This document shows, piece by piece, positions 7,898 to 14,903 of a stretch of 43,107 bases of DNA (positions are counted from its first letter, which is position 1; each line of letters begins with the position of its first letter). This DNA is from Tsukamurella sp. 8F. GTDB lineage: Bacteria > Actinomycetota > Actinomycetes > Mycobacteriales > Mycobacteriaceae. A program made the translations under genes and the position numbers. The stretch lies in NCBI RefSeq assembly GCF_029167375.1, contig NZ_JARFTP010000035.1, positions 1 to 43,107 on the forward strand. Reading direction: 5' to 3'. The notes under the pieces were generated by a model that searched no databases, had not been told where the DNA came from, and was given only the letters and a program-made list of their open reading frames with translations.

Positions 7898-8398
7898 ATG
7901 ACCGCGCCGACCACGTTGACCCTTACCGACCTGCTTGCGCGCACCGCGGGGTACGCCGACGACGTTCGCGCCGGCCGGTACGGACCCGGGGAGTGGCCGC
8001 GCACCGAGCGCTGGGCCGAGCGCCTGCACGCGGACGACGAGCACGATGTCTGGCTGATCTCGTGGGTGCCGGACCGCTCGACCGAACTCCACGACCACGC
8101 CGGTTCCCTCGGCGCGTTGACCGTGGTGGCCGGTGCGCTGTCCGAGGTCAGTTGGAACGGAAGCGGCCTGCGCCGGCGCCGACTCGGCGTCGGCGACGGG
8201 GCCGAGTTCCCCCTCGGCTGGGTGCACGACGTGACGCGCCACGCCTCGGCGGTCGACGGCGCCGTCGCACCCTCGTTGCCGCCGACGCTGTCCGTGCACG
8301 CGTACTCGCCCCCGCTGACGGCGATGTCCTACTACGACGTACGGGACGGCCGTCTGCGGCGCGTGCGCAGCGAGCTCACCGACCGGCCGGAGCCCTAG
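7898..8398 (+). CDS. Cysteine dioxygenase family protein
   Basis: A 166-residue cupin-fold iron enzyme that would oxidise cysteine with O2 to cysteine sulfinate. Iron ligands are visible as His65 and His67 ([12 protein letters not shown]) and His110 (GWVHDVTRH). The second-sphere Ser-His-Tyr triad of thiol dioxygenases is also present as Ser132, His134 and Tyr136 in SVHAYSPPL. It lies just after the rhodanese gene. Its TAG stop and that of the convergent downstream gene share the same CTAG, with no terminator between. Other thiols such as mercaptopropionate are possible substrates. Confidence 0.88.
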   Translation: MTAPTTLTLTDLLARTAGYADDVRAGRYGPGEWPRTERWAERLHADDEHDVWLISWVPDRSTELHDHAGSLGALTVVAGALSEVSWNGSGLRRRRLGVGDGAEFPLGWVHDVTRHASAVDGAVAPSLPPTLSVHAYSPPLTAMSYYDVRDGRLRRVRSELTDRPEP

Positions 8399-9225
8399 AT
8401 CTCCACGTACTTGATGTCGTAGTCGAGACGCTCTGTGGCGGCGACTGTTGCGGGATGCACGGCGACGAGGTGGTCTCGGCGTGCGGCGCACTCGCGCGCC
8501 AGGAACTCGTACGCCTCCTCGCCGATCAACTCGGTCAGCTCGGGACCATAGGAGATGTAGACCTCCTGCGCGCCGATGTGGGCATCGGGGGAACCGCTGC
8601 AGTACCACTGCAGGTCTGCGCCGCCCGGGCCCCAACCGCGCCGGTCGTACTCGGTGATGACGGTCCGCAGGATCTCGACGCCGTCGGGTCGTGTCACCCA
8701 GTCCTGGGTACGACGCACGGGGAGCTGCCAGCACACGTCGGGCTTGACGGTCAGGGGCTCGAGGCCCTTGCGCAGCGCCATCGCATGCAGCGCGCAGCCG
8801 ATGCCGCCCTCGAAGCCCGGGCGGTTGAGGAAGATGCAGGCACCGTCGACGCGCCGCGTGCGGATCGCGGGCTCGTCCTCGAGCTCGTCCTCCTCCAGGT
8901 ACCCCTTCTTGCCAAGGCCTTTACGGCGCAGTTGCCAGTCCTCGTCGGTGAGCATCGCGACTGCCTTCTTCAGGCGTTTCCGATCGTCCTTGTCGGACAG
9001 GAACGCCCCGTGCGTGCAGCAGCCGTCCGGCTGCCTGCCGGGCTCGATGCCCTGGCAGGCGGGCGTGCCGAAGACGCACGTCCACCGCGACAGGAGCCAT
9101 GTCAGGTCGGCGGCGATGAGATGCTCCGGGTCGGCGGGGTCGACGAATTCCAACCATTCCCTGGGGAAGTCGAGATCCACCTCGGGCGCGGGCTGGCGCA
9201 CCGAAGGCATCGGCAGGTCGGTCAC
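8395..9225 (-). CDS. Conserved cysteine-rich protein (Rv0495c-like), function unknown
   Basis: A 276-residue cytoplasmic protein with no transmembrane segment. It matches in order and character the conserved hypothetical that precedes ppx in mycobacteria (Rv0495c). Seven cysteines stand out: Cys50, Cys57, the pair Cys69-Cys70 in [10 protein letters not shown], Cys130, Cys144 in GIGCALH and Cys165. The CC-x-H and GCALH context resembles metal- or cluster-binding proteins of the YkgJ/DUF3109 kind; that is inference. The middle holds a charged lysine/glutamate-rich segment (about 101-120). A TACCGT box 8 nt before the GTG suggests a leaderless mRNA. It is divergent from ppx and converges with the dioxygenase. 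Confidence 0.88.
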   Translation of the reverse strand: MTDLPMPSVRQPAPEVDLDFPREWLEFVDPADPEHLIAADLTWLLSRWTCVFGTPACQGIEPGRQPDGCCTHGAFLSDKDDRKRLKKAVAMLTDEDWQLRRKGLGKKGYLEEDELEDEPAIRTRRVDGACIFLNRPGFEGGIGCALHAMALRKGLEPLTVKPDVCWQLPVRRTQDWVTRPDGVEILRTVITEYDRRGWGPGGADLQWYCSGSPDAHIGAQEVYISYGPELTELIGEEAYEFLARECAARRDHLVAVHPATVAATERLDYDIKYVEI

Positions 9226-9233
9226 GGTAGTCC

Positions 9234-9239
9234 ACGGTA
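9234..9239 (-). promoter_or_regulatory. Leaderless -10 of the Rv0495c-like gene (TACCGT)
   Basis: On the minus strand TACCGT ends 8 nt before the GTG at 9225. The 64-bp divergent gap to ppx therefore holds back-to-back promoters. Confidence 0.4.
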
Positions 9240-9277
9240 ATCCGGGGGCGCCGCCTCTGCTCGCGCCGGGCGGCAGT

Positions 9278-9283
9278 TAAATT
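9278..9283 (+). promoter_or_regulatory. Leaderless -10 of ppx (TAAATT)
   Basis: TAAATT ends 6 nt before the GTG at 9290. It immediately precedes an earlier in-frame GTG at 9284, which could not be reached by a transcript starting about 7 nt downstream of the box. Confidence 0.5.
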
Positions 9284-9289
9284 GTGCGC

Positions 9290-10225
9290 GTGAGACTAGG
9301 CGTCCTCGACATCGGTTCGAACACGGTTCATCTGCTGGTCGTGGATGCACACTTCGGCGGACATCCGACGCCGATGAGCTCGACGAAGGCCACTCTGCGG
9401 CTGGCGGAGAAGATCGAGAAGCACGGCGCGCTGTCCGCTGCCGGGGCGCAGCAGCTCACCTCGACGGTGGCCGAATTCACCGAGATCGCAACCACCTCGG
9501 GCTGCGAGCAGGTCATGGCCTTCGCGACGTCCGCGGTCCGCGACGCCACCAACTGCGATCAGGTGCTAGCCGACGTCGAGACGGCCACCGGGGTCGAGGT
9601 GTCCGTGCTGTCCGGCACCGACGAGGCGCGCCTCACGGCGCTGGCCGTGCGCCGCTGGTACGGCTGGAGCGCGGGCCGGATCGTCGATCTCGATATCGGC
9701 GGCGGGTCCCTCGAGCTCTCCAACGGCGTCGACGAGGAGCCCGATGTCGCCCTGTCCCTGCCGCTCGGCGCGGGGCGACTCACCCGGGAATGGCTGCACG
9801 ACGACCCGCCGGGCCGGCGCCGCGTGAACGTGCTCCGCGACTGGCTCGACGCCGAGCTCGCGCCCGCCGCGGCCCGTATCCGCGACGCCGGGGCCCCCGA
9901 CCTCGCGGCAGGCACCTCGAAGACCTTCCGCTCGCTCGCACGCCTCACGGGTGCGGCGCCGTCGTCGGCCGGTCCGAGGGTCAAGCGGACGCTCACGGCG
10001 TCCGGATTGCGCCAGCTCATAGCTTTCATCTCGCGTATGACGGCGTCCGACCGGGCCGAGCTCGAGGGCGTCAGCTCGGACCGGGCGGGGCAGTTGGTCG
10101 CGGGCGCCCTCGTGGCCGAGGCGGCGATGCGCGCGCTGTCGCTGGACTCGCTCGAGATCTGCCCGTGGGCGCTGCGCGAGGGCGTGATCCTGCGCCGCCT
10201 CGATACCAGCGCCGGTCAGGATTAG
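9290..10225 (+). CDS. ppx: Ppx/GppA phosphatase family exopolyphosphatase
   Basis: A 311-residue member of the Ppx/GppA branch of the ASKHA fold, which removes terminal phosphates from polyphosphate and in some members acts on (p)ppGpp. The first phosphate loop is LGVLDIGSNTVHLLVVD and the second DLDIGGGSLELSNG. The catalytic Glu is expected in the VSVLSGTDEARLT region. Length equals the short mycobacterial form (Rv0496) without the C-terminal HD extension. Start 9290 gives the conserved beginning MRLGVLDIG and fits the TAAATT box; 9284 is the alternative. Together with SenX3-RegX3 nearby it adds phosphate and polyphosphate control. Confidence 0.93.
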   Translation: MRLGVLDIGSNTVHLLVVDAHFGGHPTPMSSTKATLRLAEKIEKHGALSAAGAQQLTSTVAEFTEIATTSGCEQVMAFATSAVRDATNCDQVLADVETATGVEVSVLSGTDEARLTALAVRRWYGWSAGRIVDLDIGGGSLELSNGVDEEPDVALSLPLGAGRLTREWLHDDPPGRRRVNVLRDWLDAELAPAAARIRDAGAPDLAAGTSKTFRSLARLTGAAPSSAGPRVKRTLTASGLRQLIAFISRMTASDRAELEGVSSDRAGQLVAGALVAEAAMRALSLDSLEICPWALREGVILRRLDTSAGQD

Positions 10226-10240
10226 ACGCCGGTTCGGGTA

Positions 10241-10257
10241 CGGACACGGTGTGTCCG
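10241..10257 (+). terminator. Possible short terminator after ppx
   Basis: CGGACAC and GTGTCCG pair around a GGT loop, 16 nt after the ppx stop. The loop is tight and no T tract follows. Confidence 0.35.
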
Positions 10258-10284
10258 CGGCGTGGGATGGATGCGCCGTCGATA

Positions 10285-10290
10285 TACACT
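10285..10290 (+). promoter_or_regulatory. Possible -10 (TACACT) before the Rv0497-like gene
   Basis: TACACT within GATATACACT lies 46 nt before the ATG at 10337, in a locally AT-richer stretch. A better-looking TTGACT at 10306 lacks a matching -10. Confidence 0.3.
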
Positions 10291-10336
10291 GCCGAAAGAT
10301 CGGGCTTGACTGCACACAACAGGGACGGTGACACGC

Positions 10337-11626
10337 ATGACTGACGATTCGCGGCCGATCTCGGTTGCGGAACTCCTGGCACGGAACGCCGCCGCAAGCG
10401 GCGGATCCGATCAGGCACCCGCTTCCGGCAGGCGCGGGCGGCGGCATCGCGGCGGGGAGCACTCCGTGACCGTCGCCGAACTGACCGGCGAGATCCCCGT
10501 CGTCAAGGACGGCGAGGAGGGCGAGCCCGCGTCCGACGGCGCCGAGGCCGCCGAGGCACAGCCCGCTACCGAGTCACCTGCCGCCGCCTCCGCCCAGCCC
10601 GTGGCCGGAGAGCCGATCGAGGCCGAGGTCACGGACGAGGCGCCGGCAGAGCACGTCACCGAAGTGCGCGATGCCGATGTCACGGACGTCGAGGTCACGG
10701 AGGTCGCGGCTGAGCCCGAGGCCCACGAGGTCGACGCGCATGAGGTCGACCCGCATGAGGCGGGTGGCCACCAGACGGACGACCACGAGACCGACGTCCA
10801 GGATCGAGTGGGCCCGGCGAGCGAGCACGGTGGGCAGGCCGAGCACACCGGACAGCAGCAACCGCCGCGGCGTGCGTCGCGTGTCGAGGGATTCGACACA
10901 GCAGCGTTCGAAGCGGCCGCCGCGGACCCGTCGGGCCCCGACACAGGGGTGTTCGCAACGCGCCGGCCGGAGACGCCCGACGCTCACGCCCCCGAGCCCC
11001 AGACGCCCGACGCGCCCGCGCAGGCGTGGTCGAACTGGGGCGGTGAGTCGGGCCCCGGCATGGCGACGGCCGACTTCAGCACCGCCTCGGTCGCGGAGCG
11101 TGCGGGGGCGGGTGAGCCGCCGTCGGCCGAGGCGACGGAGCAGACCGCGGGCCACGCGCCCGATACCGCGTCGTTCTCGCTGAGCCGTATCGCGCAGGGC
11201 GACGCGCCCACGGAGGACCTCCAGGGCTCCGATGTCGAGGCGGCCCGCGCGTACGCCGCCGAATACCCCGATGTTCAGCACCCCGCGGGCACCGGTGCGA
11301 CGGACGCGGTCGCGGAGGCCCCCGCGAAGCCCGCGCGCGGACGCACCGCGCTCGGCTGGCTCGCGCTGCTCGGCGAGGTCGTGCTCGGCCTGGCCGCGGG
11401 CGCCGCGGTGTTCTTCGGATTCCTGCAGCTGTGGAGCTGGGGCGGCGGCGCGGCCACCATGATCTTCACGGTGATCCTCGCGTTCGTGGTGATCATCGCG
11501 CTGGTCACGTTCACGCACTTCCTGCGGAAGACGACGGATCTTCTGACCCTGGGACTCGCGCTGTTGGTGGGTCTCGTGATCACGTTCGGCCCGTTGCTCA
11601 TGTATCTCTCCACCCGCTCGGCGTAG
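10337..11626 (+). CDS. Membrane protein with long acidic disordered N-terminus (Rv0497-like)
   Basis: A 429-residue protein matching the conserved membrane protein after ppx in mycobacteria. The first residues (ISVAELLARN) and a basic patch followed by SVTVAELTGEIP are the conserved parts. Residues about 60-330 are low-complexity, rich in Ala, Glu, Asp and Pro, with histidine-acidic repeats such as AHEVDAHEVDPHE near 135. The C-terminal 100 residues hold three hydrophobic segments (about 338-365, 375-395, 400-424), so the long tail is probably cytoplasmic. Start at ATG 10337; a GTG nine bases earlier is possible. It is longer than the M. tuberculosis version (about 310). Function unknown. Confidence 0.88.
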   Translation: MTDDSRPISVAELLARNAAASGGSDQAPASGRRGRRHRGGEHSVTVAELTGEIPVVKDGEEGEPASDGAEAAEAQPATESPAAASAQPVAGEPIEAEVTDEAPAEHVTEVRDADVTDVEVTEVAAEPEAHEVDAHEVDPHEAGGHQTDDHETDVQDRVGPASEHGGQAEHTGQQQPPRRASRVEGFDTAAFEAAAADPSGPDTGVFATRRPETPDAHAPEPQTPDAPAQAWSNWGGESGPGMATADFSTASVAERAGAGEPPSAEATEQTAGHAPDTASFSLSRIAQGDAPTEDLQGSDVEAARAYAAEYPDVQHPAGTGATDAVAEAPAKPARGRTALGWLALLGEVVLGLAAGAAVFFGFLQLWSWGGGAATMIFTVILAFVVIIALVTFTHFLRKTTDLLTLGLALLVGLVITFGPLLMYLSTRSA

Positions 11627-11633
11627 CGCGGCG

Positions 11634-12482
11634 ATGTCGGGCGGACCGATCGCCGTCGGCCTGTCCACCGCATCGGTCTATCCGGAGAAGGTCGAGTCCG
11701 CGTTCCGCTACGCGGCCGAACTCGGTTACGACGGCGTGGAGCTCATGGTGTGGGCCGAGTCGGCCACGCAGGACGTCGCGGAGATCGCCGGCATGTCGAT
11801 GCGATACGACGTCCCCGTCTTGTCCGTGCACGCGCCGTGCCTGCTGATCTCGCAGCGGGTGTGGGGCAACGACCCCGCCGCCAAGCTGGCCCGGGCCGTG
11901 AACGCAGCCGAGGATCTGGACGCGGACACCGTGGTCGTGCATCCGCCGTTCCGTTGGCAGCGCCGCTACGCCGACCAGTTCACCGACCTCGTGGCGAGTC
12001 TCGAGGACGACACCGAGGTCGCGGTGGCAGTCGAGAACATGTTCCCGATCCGGCTGGACGGCTTCTTCGGTCGCTTCGAGACCTCGGCCGAGCGGCTGCG
12101 ACGGCGCGGCGGCGACCCCGGGCCCGCGCTGTCGGCGTTCTCCCCGTCCATCGACCCGACCGACGTCGGCTTCGCGCACTACACGCTCGACCTCTCGCAC
12201 ACGGCGACGGCGGGGATGGACGCCCTCGCCCTCATGGACCGGATGGGTGACGGCCTGTGCCACCTGCACCTCACGGACGGCCTCGGAGCCTCGGTCGACG
12301 AGCATCTGCTGCCCGGCCGCGGTGCGCAGCCGTGCGCGGAGGTGCTGCGTCGGCTCTCGCGGGGCTTCAGCGGGCACGTGATCCTCGAGATCGGGACGGG
12401 CTCGGCGAAGAACTCCGACGAGCGCCGTGCGATGCTCGGGGAGGCCCTGGCGTTCGCCCGGGGGCACCTGGCCGGCGGCTGA
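11634..12482 (+). CDS. Sugar phosphate isomerase/epimerase family TIM-barrel protein (Rv0498-like)
   Basis: A 282-residue protein of the xylose isomerase-like/AP endonuclease 2 TIM barrel. The visible strand ends are GLSTASVYPEKVE, DGVELMVW, VLSVHAPC, VVVHPPF, VAVENMFP, YTLDLSHT, HLHLTDG and HVILEIGTG, which provide His, Glu and Asp metal ligands in the family pattern. It starts 7 nt after the preceding stop, in the same order as Rv0497-Rv0498. The substrate is unknown, and similarity to endonuclease IV is only of fold. Confidence 0.88.
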   Translation: MSGGPIAVGLSTASVYPEKVESAFRYAAELGYDGVELMVWAESATQDVAEIAGMSMRYDVPVLSVHAPCLLISQRVWGNDPAAKLARAVNAAEDLDADTVVVHPPFRWQRRYADQFTDLVASLEDDTEVAVAVENMFPIRLDGFFGRFETSAERLRRRGGDPGPALSAFSPSIDPTDVGFAHYTLDLSHTATAGMDALALMDRMGDGLCHLHLTDGLGASVDEHLLPGRGAQPCAEVLRRLSRGFSGHVILEIGTGSAKNSDERRAMLGEALAFARGHLAGG

Positions 12483-12530
12483 TCCCGCGCCGCGGCAGGG
12501 TGGGACCTGAAGTTTAAGGAGAGCACCGAC

Positions 12531-13382
12531 GTGGCGAGCTTCGCCGACCTCATCGCGGTCACCGAACGACCCGCGGGCCCGGACGGGACCGTCGACTACA
12601 TCGCGAACATCGACCCCACGTGGACAGTCGGACCCAAGGTGCACGGCGGTGCGATGCTCGCACTGTGCGCCTCCGCGGCGGCCGCGGCGTACCGAGCGGG
12701 CGACGGAGCTTCTCCGACTGCGCTGCCGGCCGTCGTGGCGGCCGATTTCCTGTCAGCGCCGGATCCCGGTGAGGTCGTCCTGCGTACGCGGGTCGTGAAG
12801 CGCGGCAGGACCACCTCGGCGGTCGATGTGGAGCTGTTCCAGGGCGACGGCACGCGGGCCAGCGTGCGGGCATCGGTGACGCTCGCCGAGCCCGAGGACG
12901 GCGAGCCGCGCTACGACGACGGCTCGTCGAGTTTCCTGCCACCCGAGCCGGCGGAGGACGCGATCGCCGTCGAGGGCGACAACCCGATGGCGCAGATCTT
13001 CCACGTGTCCGGTGCCGCGGACGTACGGTACGACGCGTCGGCGACACAATTCCTGCGCGGCGAGAAGGGTGCCGCGGAGACCCGCGGCTGGGTCCGGCTG
13101 CGCGAGTCCGGCGGTTCCGGCGGGCTGTCGGACGCCCTCTTCGCGCTGCTGTGCGGTGACATCTCCGTGCCGGTGGTCGCGAACCTGTCGATGTACGGGT
13201 GGGCGCCGACGCTGCAGCTCACGGGTACCGTGCGGCGTGTACCGGCGCCCGGGTGGCTGCGCTTTCGCGCATCGTCGGCCGTGGTAGGGCAGCGCTGGTT
13301 CGAGGAGGACCACCTGATCGTCGACGCGGCGGGACACGTCGTGGCGAGCACCCGGCAGCTGGCGATGTTGCCGAAGGACTGA
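12531..13382 (+). CDS. Thioesterase family protein (double hotdog, TesB-like)
   Basis: A 283-residue protein with the layout of TesB-type acyl-CoA thioesterases. An N-terminal hotdog (about 15-120) contains VGPKVHGGAMLALCASAAAAA, here given in part, with the helix-entry HGG; a second domain (about 165-280) ends in WFEEDHLIVDAAGHVVASTRQ in two adjacent blocks, matching the conserved aspartate strand. Such enzymes hydrolyse acyl-CoA in the cytoplasm. The GTG start has a TTAAGGAG ribosome site 9 nt upstream. It sits in the Rv0499 position, between the TIM-barrel gene and proC. Acyl specificity is unknown. Confidence 0.82.
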   Translation: MASFADLIAVTERPAGPDGTVDYIANIDPTWTVGPKVHGGAMLALCASAAAAAYRAGDGASPTALPAVVAADFLSAPDPGEVVLRTRVVKRGRTTSAVDVELFQGDGTRASVRASVTLAEPEDGEPRYDDGSSSFLPPEPAEDAIAVEGDNPMAQIFHVSGAADVRYDASATQFLRGEKGAAETRGWVRLRESGGSGGLSDALFALLCGDISVPVVANLSMYGWAPTLQLTGTVRRVPAPGWLRFRASSAVVGQRWFEEDHLIVDAAGHVVASTRQLAMLPKD

Positions 13383-13397
13383 GGAGGAGCGAGAAGT

Positions 13398-14192
13398 ATG
13401 GATCTCACGCTGATCGGTGGCGGCCGGATCGGGGAGGCCCTGCTCGGCGGGCTGATCGCCGCAGGCCACGAGCCCGGGACCCTCACCGTCGTCGAGCACT
13501 CCGCCGACCGTGGCGCGAAGCTGGCGGAGCGCCACGGTGTCAACGCTGTGACCGCCGCGGATGAGGGCCTGGCAGGTGCCGACGTCGTGGTCGTTGCGGT
13601 GAAGCCCGACGTCGTGGACTCCGTCCTGCCCGCGATCGCGGCGGCCGGGGTGCCGCTCGTGGTGTCCGTGGCCGCCGGTGTTCCGCTGCGGCGGTTCGAG
13701 GCGGCGCTACCCGACGGCACCGCCGTGGTGCGGGTGATGCCCAATACCCCGATGCTGGTCGGCAAAGCCATGAGCGGCGTCGCGGGGGGCGCGGCCGCCA
13801 CAGAGGCACATGTCGCCACCGTCGTCGAGCTCATGTCGTCGGTGGGGGAGGTGCTCGTAGTGCCCGAGTCGAAGCTCGACGCGGTGACCGCACTCTCCGG
13901 TTCGGGGCCGGCCTACCTCTTCCTCGTGGCCGAGGCGATGATCGACGCGGGAGTGGACCTCGGCCTCACCCGAGACCAGGCGAGTCTGCTCGCGACGCGC
14001 ACTATCGAGGGTGCAGGTGCACTAATGGTTGAGACTTCTCAGAGCCCGACCGAGCTGCGGGCCGGAGTCACCTCGCCTGGCGGCACGACTGCGGCCGCAG
14101 TCCGCGAGCTCGAGAAAAATGGGCTTCGACCTGCGTTTTATTCGGCGACGCGAGCCTGCGCGGAGCGGTCGGCGGAGCTTGGAGTGAGCTGA
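13398..14192 (+). CDS. proC: Pyrroline-5-carboxylate reductase
   Basis: A 264-residue enzyme making proline from pyrroline-5-carboxylate with NAD(P)H, the last step of proline synthesis. The N-terminal Rossmann motif is LIGGGRIGEALLGGL, the middle has VRVMPNTPMLVG, and the dimerisation domain carries ALSGSGPAYLFLVAEAM and the family signature LRAGVTSPGGTTAAAVREL. AGGAGGAGCG precedes the ATG at 13398 with good spacing and the preceding gene ends 15 nt earlier. The last codons and the TGA lie inside the left arm of a 16-bp terminator hairpin. Confidence 0.96.
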   Translation: MDLTLIGGGRIGEALLGGLIAAGHEPGTLTVVEHSADRGAKLAERHGVNAVTAADEGLAGADVVVVAVKPDVVDSVLPAIAAAGVPLVVSVAAGVPLRRFEAALPDGTAVVRVMPNTPMLVGKAMSGVAGGAAATEAHVATVVELMSSVGEVLVVPESKLDAVTALSGSGPAYLFLVAEAMIDAGVDLGLTRDQASLLATRTIEGAGALMVETSQSPTELRAGVTSPGGTTAAAVRELEKNGLRPAFYSATRACAERSAELGVS

Positions 14193-14216
14193 TCGAGAAA
14201 TCGATCAGCTCACTCC
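14181..14216 (+). terminator. 16-bp perfect hairpin containing the proC stop
   Basis: Two fully complementary 16-nt arms (14181-14196 and 14201-14216) flank a GAAA tetraloop. The proC TGA is at 14190-14192, within the left arm. A weak T run (AATTTC) follows. The strength and GNRA loop make it a convincing terminator or 3'-end stabiliser. Confidence 0.8.
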
Positions 14217-14322
14217 CGTCGCAATTTCACCACTGGTACCGCTAAGCTGCACGAAGCACGTGCGTGTCTGGTCCGCCGGAGGGGAAGCCGGCGGCGCGAC
14301 GCGTGCCGGAGGTATGGAGTAG

Positions 14323-14568
14323 ATGGCACCCAGGAATCTGGATACCGGAAGCAAGAAGCCTGCCGAGCTGTCGCCGGTGGAGTCGGGCGGTGGCTCGTCG
14401 TTCCTCACCGTGGCGGAGGTCGCGACGCTCATGCGAGTGTCGAAGATGACCGTGTATCGGCTGGTCCACAATGGCGAGCTGCCCGCGGTCCGCGTCGGCC
14501 GCTCGTTCCGAGTGCACGAGAAGGCGGTTCACGACTACCTGCAGACGTCGTACTTCGACGCAGGGTAG
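14323..14568 (+). CDS. Small helix-turn-helix DNA-binding protein (BldC/excisionase-type, Rv0500A-like)
   Basis: An 81-residue protein with a MerR-type winged HTH at residues about 27-76: [20 protein letters not shown], then [18 protein letters not shown], then HEKAVHDYL. This is the BldC-like architecture, a DNA-binding domain without effector region that in actinomycetes binds head to tail on promoters. The N-terminal 25 residues are polar and probably disordered. It lies between proC and the bS22 gene exactly as Rv0500A does. The ATG at 14323 has GGAGG 10 nt upstream. Targets are unknown. Confidence 0.9.
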
Positions 14569-14593
14569 GCCGCCTGGATTTCGCCAGGGCCCG

Positions 14594-14611
14594 GCGGGCG
14601 GGTAGGGTAGA
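14594..14611 (+). promoter_or_regulatory. Possible promoter of the bS22 gene
   Basis: GGCGGGTAGGGTAGAGAG contains two overlapping TAGGGT/TAGAGA-type hexamers. They would give an mRNA with a leader of about 90 nt that includes the inverted GCTGC/GCAGC arms near 14615. Confidence 0.3.
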
Positions 14612-14699
14612 GAGCTGCTGCGCAGCCGCTACCCGGCACGTCCCGGGTCCGGCGACCGCGCCTGTTGCCCCAGTACGAGATGCAGAACGTGAGGAACCC

Positions 14700-14801
14700 A
14701 TGGGTTCAGTGATCAAGAAGCGCCGCAAGCGCATGTCGAAGAAGAAGCACCGCAAGCTGCTCCGCCGCACCCGGGTGCAGCGTAGGAAGCTCGGCAAGTA
14801 G
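14700..14801 (+). CDS. 30S ribosomal protein bS22 (33 residues)
   Basis: A 33-residue strongly basic peptide, [20 protein letters not shown] and a following [12 protein letters not shown], which is the AURKAIP1/COX24-type small protein described as bS22 on mycobacterial ribosomes. A GAGGAA ribosome site lies 4 nt before the ATG. Gene position between the HTH gene and the epimerase matches Rv0500B. It is followed by a 16-bp terminator, so it has its own transcript. Its length makes it easy to overlook. Confidence 0.95.
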
Positions 14802-14847
14802 CGCATCGGCGCCGTCGGCCCCGGTCGATCACCGAACGTGTGAATTC

Positions 14848-14883
14848 CGCGAGAACCCGCCCGGCATCGGGCGGGTTCTCGCG
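14848..14883 (+). terminator. 16-bp hairpin terminator after bS22
   Basis: The arms 14848-14863 and 14868-14883 are perfectly complementary, with a GCAT loop, beginning 47 nt after the stop and ending 8 nt before the next promoter box. Confidence 0.8.
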
Positions 14884-14891
14884 TATCTCGG

Positions 14892-14897
14892 TAGGGT
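14892..14897 (+). promoter_or_regulatory. Leaderless -10 of the epimerase-like gene (TAGGGT)
   Basis: TAGGGT ends 6 nt before the ATG at 14904, just downstream of the previous terminator. No ribosome site intervenes. Confidence 0.5.
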
Positions 14898-14903
14898 GAG
14901 CCG

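Noticed and set aside
10720-10800. Possible tandem repeat or CRISPR-like array
   Set aside because: The repeats are imperfect, 12-15 bp, in frame and encode the low-complexity His-Glu-Asp tail; no spacers are present.
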